A stretch of DNA of 64,000 bases from an uncultured Bacteroidota bacterium (GTDB lineage Bacteria > Bacteroidota > Bacteroidia > Flavobacteriales > Flavobacteriaceae). Positions 57,679 through 64,000 of this stretch are shown piece after piece. The DNA is taken from NCBI GenBank assembly GCA_902557655.1, contig CACEAZ010000005.1, forward strand, positions 17,859 through 81,858, given 5' to 3'. The position numbers were made by a program, and so were the translations under genes. The notes beneath the pieces are model-generated. The model was not told where the DNA came from. It saw nothing but the letters and a program-made list of their open reading frames with translations, and ran no database searches. Each line of letters starts with the position of its first letter. Within the stretch, counting starts at the first letter, position 1.

Positions 57679-58453
57679 AAATACAATAAGATATTTTCTT
57701 TTTTTGATAGCATTTTTGGTTTTTGACAATTCCAATTCTCAAAATAAATATGCATTTAAATCAGGAGAATGGTTAAACTATAAAATTTCATATAGTGGTT
57801 GGTTTAAAGCTGGCGAGGCAACTGTTAATCTAACTCAAAACAATAAAGACCAATTTCATGCAAAAATGATTGGCAAAAGTACTGGTCCCATAAACCTGTT
57901 TTTTAAGGTTTATGACAGATATGAAAGTTACTTCGATAAGAAAAATATTATTCCGATTAAATTTATAAGGAATATAAACGAAGGTGGTTACACCAAGAAT
58001 TTAGAGATATTATTTAATCATAATTTAAATGAGGCAAGAGTTAACGATTTTAAAAGAAATTCGTCAAACGCCTTTTCTTTGATTGAGAATTCACAGGATA
58101 TGGTTTCCGTTTTCTATTTTTTAAGAAATTTTTATAGTCCTGAAGATTTAGACCAAAATAATGAGCTAACAATTAATATGTTTTTTGATTCAGAGAATTA
58201 TAAATTAAAAATCAAGCATTTGTCCACTGAATATATAAATACTAATTTTGGAAAAATTTTATGTTTCAAAATTCAACCTTATGTTCAGTCTGGAAGAGTG
58301 TTTAAAAAAGATGAGAGTTTAACCATGTGGATTACTGCTGACAAGAATAGGATTCCAATTAGGATAAAGGCAGATTTAATCGTCGGTTCGTTAAGAGTTG
58401 ATCTAGAATCTTTTAGCAATCTTAACAACCCTTTTGAAATTAAATTTAATTAA
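57659..58453 (+). CDS. DUF3108 exported protein
   Basis: The 264-aa product has a signal peptide (about 1-27, ending SNSQ). It opens with the DUF3108 pattern FKSGEWLNYKISYSGWFKAGEATVNL, followed by YDRYESYFDKKNIIPIKFIRNINEGGY and a C-terminal MWITADKNRIPIRIKADLIVGSLRVDLESF. The family is probably a periplasmic beta-barrel-like lipid-binding fold; function is not known. The start overlaps uvrC by 20 nt and the stop abuts the ATG of the M23 peptidase gene, suggesting joint envelope function. Confidence 0.88.
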   Translation: MIILILKNTIRYFLFLIAFLVFDNSNSQNKYAFKSGEWLNYKISYSGWFKAGEATVNLTQNNKDQFHAKMIGKSTGPINLFFKVYDRYESYFDKKNIIPIKFIRNINEGGYTKNLEILFNHNLNEARVNDFKRNSSNAFSLIENSQDMVSVFYFLRNFYSPEDLDQNNELTINMFFDSENYKLKIKHLSTEYINTNFGKILCFKIQPYVQSGRVFKKDESLTMWITADKNRIPIRIKADLIVGSLRVDLESFSNLNNPFEIKFN

Positions 58454-59701
58454 ATGAAAAGTGTTTTAAAAGTCATAACAGCTTCAATTTTAATCACACT
58501 TTTTTTATACCTGATCTTTTTTCTATTTGGTAAGGCTTCTTCATTAATTTCATCTGAAATAAAGGTAGAAAAAAAGGAAAATATTGAGTTTGGATTAAAT
58601 TTAGACAATTTTTATGTTTCTAGGGATACAATTAGATTTGGAGATAGTTTTGGCGAGATTTTAATTCAAAAAAAAATGACTTACCCTCAAATCTATAAAA
58701 TCGTTGAAAAAATAAAAGACTCGTTTGATGTAAGGTGGCTAACAGCAGGAAAGCCATACACAATTCTTTCTTCAAAGGATAGTTTAAGTACACCTCAATA
58801 CTTTATTTATCAACCTAATCTGTTAAATTATGTGTTAATAGATTTTTCAAATTTTGATTCAATCAATGCCGCTAATAAGAAAAAACCATTCAAAATAATT
58901 AAAAAATCTACTTCTGGTGTTATAAATAATAGTTTATCTGAAACAATGGACCAAAATGGTTTGCCATGGGAATTGATCAATCAATTATCAGATATTTATG
59001 CTTGGACAATTGATTTTGCAAGAATTCAAAAAGGAGATAAATTTAAAATTATTTACAATGAAAGATATATTGAGGATACAATATTAGTTGGGATTAAAAG
59101 TATAGATGCAGCTTTTTTTGAGCATAATAACGAAGAATTATACGCTTTTAATTTTGTTACAGATTCAGTTAAAAAATTAGCAGAGTTTTATGACGAATCT
59201 GGAAATAGTTTACAAAGAACATTTTTAAAATCCCCTTTGAGATTCAGCAATATTTCTTCACGATACAACTTAAAAAGAAGAATTGCTTATTATGGAAATA
59301 AAGTTAGGCCTCACAGGGGAACTGACTTTGCAGCACCAACTGGAACACCAATCATGGCCACTGCTGATGGTAGAGTGGTTAAGTCTTCATATACTAGAGG
59401 AAACGGTTATTATGTTAAAATTCAGCACAATGATACATATTCAACCCAATATTTACACATGCAAAAAAAGGGTAGGATAAAACAGGGGAAATATGTTAAG
59501 CAAGGGGATGTTATTGGTAGAATTGGAATGACGGGAAACACGTCTGGCCCTCATGTATGTTATAGATTTTGGAAAAATGGTAAGCAAGTTGATCCATTTA
59601 AGCAAAAATTACCGCCGGGCAAGCCTGTTCCTAAAAAATTAAAGTCTAATTTTGATGAAGCTATAATTCCGTTTAAAAAATTATTGGACGAAATAAATTA
59701 A
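58454..59701 (+). CDS. M23-family peptidoglycan endopeptidase (LytM-like)
   Basis: The 415-aa protein has an N-terminal membrane anchor (about 8-26), a middle region with LysM/OapA-like features (SFGEILIQKKMTYPQIYKIV, about 60-80), and a C-terminal M23 domain. Metal ligands His287 and Asp291 are visible in HRGTDFAAPTGTP, and QYLHMQKKG follows. The usual HxH motif is GPHVCYRFW (His367, Cys369), so one zinc ligand is Cys instead of His. I have seen this form in related Bacteroidota proteins. A role in cell-wall remodelling is likely, and it is paired with the DUF3108 gene. Confidence 0.92.
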   Translation: MKSVLKVITASILITLFLYLIFFLFGKASSLISSEIKVEKKENIEFGLNLDNFYVSRDTIRFGDSFGEILIQKKMTYPQIYKIVEKIKDSFDVRWLTAGKPYTILSSKDSLSTPQYFIYQPNLLNYVLIDFSNFDSINAANKKKPFKIIKKSTSGVINNSLSETMDQNGLPWELINQLSDIYAWTIDFARIQKGDKFKIIYNERYIEDTILVGIKSIDAAFFEHNNEELYAFNFVTDSVKKLAEFYDESGNSLQRTFLKSPLRFSNISSRYNLKRRIAYYGNKVRPHRGTDFAAPTGTPIMATADGRVVKSSYTRGNGYYVKIQHNDTYSTQYLHMQKKGRIKQGKYVKQGDVIGRIGMTGNTSGPHVCYRFWKNGKQVDPFKQKLPPGKPVPKKLKSNFDEAIIPFKKLLDEIN

Positions 59702-59706
59702 ATTTT

Positions 59707-61302
59707 ATGCCGCTATCTTCTATAAATCCCAAATTAACCAAAACTTGGCCAAGATTACAAGCTCACTTCAGTGAGCTAAAGGAAGATCATTTTTATGATT
59801 ATTTCAAAAAGGACAATGAAAGAGCTAACAAATTTAGTATTTCCTGGAACAAATTTTATTTTGACTTCTCAAAAAATAAAATTAATGTAAAAACAATGTC
59901 ACTTTTTGAAGAGCTTTTAAATGAAATAAACTTTAAGAGCTCCATTGAAAAATATTTCGCAGGAGAAAAGATTAATACTACCGAATCTAGATCAGTATTA
60001 CATACTGCTTTGCGAGCTGATAAAGATGAAAAGATTTTTATTGATGATTGCAACATAGTTTCTAAAATTTCAGAAGCTAAAAATAAAATGAGGTTGTTCA
60101 CCGAAAATATATTATCTGGGTCATACAAAGGATTTAAAGGAGATCGAATAGACACCGTTGTTAACATTGGTATTGGAGGATCTGATCTCGGCCCTTCTAT
60201 GGTAATTGAATCTCTTAGACATTATAAAAATCATATAAATACTCATTTTATAAGTAACGTTGATGGAGATCATGTGGTTAATATCCTTGAAAAAATTAAT
60301 CCCGAAACAACATTATTTATAATTGTTTCAAAAACATTTACAACAATTGAAACATTGATTAATGCAAATACTGTTAGAGATTGGTTTTTGAAAAATGCTA
60401 ATCAGGAAGACATACCAAAACATTTTGTTGCTGTTAGCAGTAATATTGAAAAAGCTGTAGATTTTGGAATCGTGCCAGAAAATATATTTCCAATGTGGGA
60501 TTGGGTAGGAGGAAGATTTTCTCTTTGGAGTACCGTTGGGCTGTCCATTTCTCTTTCATTAGGATATGATAATTTCTCAAAATTATTAGAAGGTGCAAGT
60601 AAAATGGATTCTCATTTTAGAAATTCTAAATTCAGTGAAAATATCCCTGTTATTTTAGCATGTCTTAGTATGTGGTATAATAATTTCTTTAATTATTCTA
60701 CTCACGCGGTAATTCCTTACTCTGAAGATTTAAAAAGTTTTAGTAAATATTTACAACAATCTTCTATGGAAAGTAACGGAAAACAAACAGACAGGTCTGG
60801 AAATTTTGTTGATTATCAGACAGGCCAAGTAATATGGGGTCAGACAGGTACAAATGCTCAGCATTCCTTCTTTCAGTTACTACACCAGGGAACAAAAATT
60901 ATTCCTTCTGATTTTATAGGTTTCAGAAAATCTCAGAAGGGAAATGATTTACACCACGACATATTGATGGCTAATTTCTTTGCTCAAACAAAAGCCTTAA
61001 TGGAAGGAACAGTGGCAGAGTCACAGAATGACAACCATAAAGAGTTTTTAGGCAATCGCCCAACAAATACGCTATTAATAGATAAGTTAAGTCCTGAAAA
61101 CTTAGGTTCATTGATTGCTATGTACGAGCATAAGATATTTTCCTTAGGAGTTATATGGAACATATTAAGCTATGATCAGGCTGGTGTTGAGCTTGGTAAA
61201 AAACTTGCAAGTAATATCTTAAGTGACCTAAAATCTGGTGATTTTAGCAACCATGATTCTTCAACACAGAGTTTGTTAAAAGAATTCAAATCCAAAGATT
61301 AA
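59707..61302 (+). CDS. pgi: Glucose-6-phosphate isomerase
   Basis: The 531-aa glycolytic enzyme interconverts glucose 6-phosphate and fructose 6-phosphate. The signatures are NIGIGGSDLGPSMVIESLRHY, SKTFTTIETLINA, DWVGGRFSLWSTVGLSI and GQTGTNAQHSFFQLLHQG with the catalytic Glu/His region. Length is that of the large bacterial form. It ends the long plus-strand run begun by panC, 5 nt after the M23 gene. Confidence 0.97.
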   Translation: MPLSSINPKLTKTWPRLQAHFSELKEDHFYDYFKKDNERANKFSISWNKFYFDFSKNKINVKTMSLFEELLNEINFKSSIEKYFAGEKINTTESRSVLHTALRADKDEKIFIDDCNIVSKISEAKNKMRLFTENILSGSYKGFKGDRIDTVVNIGIGGSDLGPSMVIESLRHYKNHINTHFISNVDGDHVVNILEKINPETTLFIIVSKTFTTIETLINANTVRDWFLKNANQEDIPKHFVAVSSNIEKAVDFGIVPENIFPMWDWVGGRFSLWSTVGLSISLSLGYDNFSKLLEGASKMDSHFRNSKFSENIPVILACLSMWYNNFFNYSTHAVIPYSEDLKSFSKYLQQSSMESNGKQTDRSGNFVDYQTGQVIWGQTGTNAQHSFFQLLHQGTKIIPSDFIGFRKSQKGNDLHHDILMANFFAQTKALMEGTVAESQNDNHKEFLGNRPTNTLLIDKLSPENLGSLIAMYEHKIFSLGVIWNILSYDQAGVELGKKLASNILSDLKSGDFSNHDSSTQSLLKEFKSKD

Positions 61303-61387
61303 TCACATCGATTTCTTAATATTTTGTTAACAATTCCGGTATAATTTATTCACCAACAGATGGGGATAAGTGATAAATATTATCTAT

Positions 61388-61395
61388 TTTTGCAA
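61388..61395 (+). promoter_or_regulatory. Candidate -7 element of the terminal TBDR gene
   Basis: TATTTTTG fits TAnnTTTG about 31 nt before the ATG at 61427. No TTG is present at the usual -33 distance, so support is partial. Confidence 0.4.
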
Positions 61396-61426
61396 GGTAA
61401 TAATATAATTAAACTTTAAACAAATT

Positions 61427-63910
61427 ATGAAAAACATTACTCACAAATTATTTTTTGTAGCTCTATTGCTTTTTGGAACTACAATTTATGCTCAAGAATC
61501 TACCGATGAAGATTGGGACGATCTTGAGGAATTAGAGGAAGTTGTTTTAGTTGGAGGCGGGGTAGTTGACCTTGCTGAAGACAGAGTAACTCCCTTGGCT
61601 GTTTCCACAATAACTGGAGAAGAAATTCAAAAGAAAATTGGAACGCAAGACATCACAATGACTCTTGCAAATACACCATCTGTTTACGTGGCAGGTCAAT
61701 CTGGTGCATTTGGAGATACAAGAATTTCTGTGCGTGGTTTTGATCAAACAAATACAGCTTTCATGTTAAACGGTCAGCCGATTAACGGTATGGAAGATGG
61801 TAAAATGTATTGGTCAAACTGGTCTGGTATGAACGACATTGCAAATGTTGTTCAGATCCAAAGGGGTCTTGGAGCTTCAAAGCTAGCTATATCATCTGTT
61901 GGTGGTACAGTTAACTTTGTAATGAGATCTACAACTAAAAGTGAAGGCGGATTTGCTTATGCAGGTTTTGCTAACGACAACTACTTAAAAACTACTTTTT
62001 CTTATGATACAGGAGAAAAAGATAACGGGTGGTCTACAAGCATGTTATTAACTCACTGGCAAGGTGATGGATATGCTGAAGGAACTTTTGGTCAAGGTCA
62101 AACTTATTTCCTTTCATTAGGATATAAAATGAATGACAAGCACAATTTTAATTTCTTAATGACAGGTGCTCCTCAGTGGCATGATCAAAACTTTACTAAG
62201 TCTATTGCAACTTACTTAGAGCATGGTAGAAAATATAATAACAACTACGGTTATTATGGAGATAGATACCTTACTGAGAGAAGAAACTTTTACCACAAGC
62301 CAGTATTTAATTTAAACTGGGATTATACAATCGATGAAAAGTCTAGTTTATCAACTGTTTTATATGCTTCTACTGGTAACGGTGGAGGTACTGGAGGTAG
62401 AGGTAATAGAATTAGAACTGACGAAGGATATATAGATTATGATGCTATTTATGCTTATAATAACTCAACTTCAGGGGCAGGTGGAAACTATGCTGCAGAA
62501 GGAGGGTATATTACAAGAGCATCGATGAACATGCATAACTGGTTTGGTTTGGTTTCAAATTACGAAACTGAATTATCAGATAACTTATCTTTTAATGTCG
62601 GTGCTGATTTAAGAACTTATTATGGTGAGCACTTTAGAATTGTTGAAAATTTCCACGGTTTAACTTCTTGGCAAGAGAATATTAGATTAAGAGATCCAAA
62701 TAATAACCACGACACTTATGGTACGTATGGTACTTATAAATATGTAGTTGCTACTGAAAGCATGGGTGCTAATCCTTGGGATGCTACCTTTACAAATTTT
62801 GATGAAGATCAAAAAATTGCTTATAGTAATGACGAGAGAATTTCTTATGGTGGATTATTTACTCAATTAGAGTATACTAAAGATGATTTCTCTGCATTCT
62901 TCCAAGGTTCGGTTTCTCAGACAATGTACCAAAGATGGGATCACTATCAATACGCTGATCAATCATTAATTGACGGTACATCAACTCAATGGACTGGAGA
63001 GGCATTGCCAGAAGGTACAGTTGACGGAGTTGAGTCAGAGCAAGTTGACAACTTTGGTTATAATGCTAAAGCAGGTGTTGGATTTGGTTTAGGTGCAAAT
63101 GGTAAGGCGTACGTTAATGCTGGATATTATTCAAGAGCTCCTTACTTTGATAACATTTATCTAAATTATACAAACAGAATCAATCCTAATACTTCTAACG
63201 AAACAATCATTGGTTTAGAGGCTGGATATATTTACGAAGTAGAAAACTTTTCTGCTAGATTAGATGTATACAGAACATCATGGGCTGACAGGGTAACTTC
63301 ATCTTCATACATAAGTGATGATCAATTATTCTATGAAGTTTCAGAAGGTGTCAGTCAACTTCACCAAGGGGTTGAGCTTACATTTATGGCTAATCCTCAA
63401 CCAGATGTTCCTTATACTTTAAAAGGATTCTTATCTATTGGTGACTGGATTTATGAAGGTGATGCAATCACTAGAGTACAAGATGAAGATCAAAATGTAC
63501 TTGAAACTGAAACACAAGATGTTGACGGTGGAAAAGTCGGTGATGCTGCACAGTTCACTGCTGGTCTTGGTTTAGATGTTGATTTAGCTGACAGACTTTC
63601 TTTTGACTCAGACATTAGATTTTACGATGAGTTATATGCTAATGTTGGAGCTGTAAAGGAAAACCTAAAATTACCAAACTACCATGTAGTTGATATGGGA
63701 CTTTCTTACAAGATGTTTGTAAGTGAAGGTACCTTAGATCTTAGAGTTAATGTAAATAATGTTTTTGACAACGTTTACATTAGTGAATTAAGATCTGCTA
63801 TTGCTGCTGGTGATGGAACGGGAGTATTATACAATGGAATTGACACCGCTAACCAAGGTTACTTCGGATTAGGAAGAACCTGGAATGTTGGATTAAGATA
63901 TAATTTCTAA
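61427..63910 (+). CDS. TonB-dependent receptor
   Basis: The 827-aa receptor has a signal peptide (about 1-22, ending TIYAQ) and an acidic stretch (DEDWDDLEELEEVVLVGGG) that contains the TonB box. The plug shows TLANTPSVYVAGQSGAFGDTRISVRGFDQTNTAFMLNGQPINGMEDGKMYWSNW, and the large barrel ends GRTWNVGLRYNF. Unlike the receptors at 25487, 35458 and 38472 it has no carboxypeptidase-like N-terminal domain. Codon use is less AT-biased than neighbours, consistent with high expression. It has its own 124-bp upstream region and terminator. The ligand is unknown. Confidence 0.94.
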   Translation: MKNITHKLFFVALLLFGTTIYAQESTDEDWDDLEELEEVVLVGGGVVDLAEDRVTPLAVSTITGEEIQKKIGTQDITMTLANTPSVYVAGQSGAFGDTRISVRGFDQTNTAFMLNGQPINGMEDGKMYWSNWSGMNDIANVVQIQRGLGASKLAISSVGGTVNFVMRSTTKSEGGFAYAGFANDNYLKTTFSYDTGEKDNGWSTSMLLTHWQGDGYAEGTFGQGQTYFLSLGYKMNDKHNFNFLMTGAPQWHDQNFTKSIATYLEHGRKYNNNYGYYGDRYLTERRNFYHKPVFNLNWDYTIDEKSSLSTVLYASTGNGGGTGGRGNRIRTDEGYIDYDAIYAYNNSTSGAGGNYAAEGGYITRASMNMHNWFGLVSNYETELSDNLSFNVGADLRTYYGEHFRIVENFHGLTSWQENIRLRDPNNNHDTYGTYGTYKYVVATESMGANPWDATFTNFDEDQKIAYSNDERISYGGLFTQLEYTKDDFSAFFQGSVSQTMYQRWDHYQYADQSLIDGTSTQWTGEALPEGTVDGVESEQVDNFGYNAKAGVGFGLGANGKAYVNAGYYSRAPYFDNIYLNYTNRINPNTSNETIIGLEAGYIYEVENFSARLDVYRTSWADRVTSSSYISDDQLFYEVSEGVSQLHQGVELTFMANPQPDVPYTLKGFLSIGDWIYEGDAITRVQDEDQNVLETETQDVDGGKVGDAAQFTAGLGLDVDLADRLSFDSDIRFYDELYANVGAVKENLKLPNYHVVDMGLSYKMFVSEGTLDLRVNVNNVFDNVYISELRSAIAAGDGTGVLYNGIDTANQGYFGLGRTWNVGLRYNF

Positions 63911-63928
63911 AAGATACTTTTTACAATG

Positions 63929-63961
63929 AAAAAAAGGCCTGCTTAATGCAGGCCTTTTTTA
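63929..63961 (+). terminator. Intrinsic terminator after the last TBDR gene
   Basis: AAAAAGGCCTGC and GCAGGCCTTTTT form a strong stem around TTAAT followed by a T run. It lies about 20 nt after the receptor stop. Because it is symmetric it could also stop transcription from the other strand. Confidence 0.92.
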
Positions 63962-64000
63962 TTTATTTAATTTCTTTGAGTAGATATATGTATGGAGGCA

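Noticed and set aside
63962-64000. Possible 3' end of a minus-strand gene (reads ...PPYIYLLKEIK-stop)
   Set aside because: Only about 11 codons are visible and any random AT-rich sequence could give this.

Overview
The window is chromosomal DNA from an AT-rich member of the Bacteroidota, most probably a marine-type Flavobacteriia with a compact genome. The evidence is five TonB-dependent receptors in 64 kb, a complete Bat (aerotolerance) operon, a PorZ-like type IX secretion component, a DUF4270 lipoprotein, an F-type ATPase beta/epsilon pair split from the other subunits, promoters that fit the Bacteroidota TTG-N(17-23)-TAnnTTTG consensus, and very few Shine-Dalgarno sequences. Many genes overlap by 1-20 nt. 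I see no rRNA, tRNA, CRISPR array, insertion sequence or prophage.

Layout. 0-4.1 kb: an ALDH7-type aldehyde dehydrogenase (+), then a minus-strand block with a small XRE repressor, two paralogous small membrane proteins (DUF6249-like), an unrecognised membrane protein and an SDR oxidoreductase. The promoter of the repressor/membrane-protein unit lies inside two related 21-bp dyad sites. 4.2-13.8 kb: the Bat operon, running moxR, DUF58, a BatD-like membrane protein, batA, batB, batC, batD, a TPR/SH3 protein and an NTF2-like protein. BatC carries a 27-unit DQNKD repeat containing a 180-bp tandem duplication. 13.8-19.7 kb: cvpA, a conserved small protein, pheS, the yicC-gmk-nadD-gpsA operon and an EamA transporter. 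19.7-32 kb: cystathionine gamma-synthase/lyase, NADP glutamate dehydrogenase, a porZ-recO-TBDR-recX run, a BtuB-like receptor, and umuC-umuD in an order opposite to the enterobacterial one.

32-42.3 kb (mostly minus): atpD-atpC, a TBDR plus SGNH-like lipoprotein pair, then a DUF819-CDGSH-TBDR unit. The CDGSH gene (59 aa) is too short for the ORF track. 42.4-47.2 kb: a frameshifted bacterial-PH-domain gene, glmS, a DUF4270 lipoprotein and a single-domain glycogen/starch synthase. 47.3-61.3 kb: one long plus-strand run, panC-panD-YbhN-like-esterase-like-radA-ileS-dksA-like-uvrC-DUF3108-M23-pgi. 61.4-63.9 kb: a large TBDR followed by a strong terminator.

Most genes are core housekeeping (cofactors, translation, DNA repair, envelope, central metabolism). 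The less ordinary material is the dual-operator XRE module, the expanding BatC repeat, enzyme-like proteins lacking expected catalytic residues, the broken PH-domain gene and the DUF819-CDGSH-receptor unit. I did not find a clearly new defence or mobile system.
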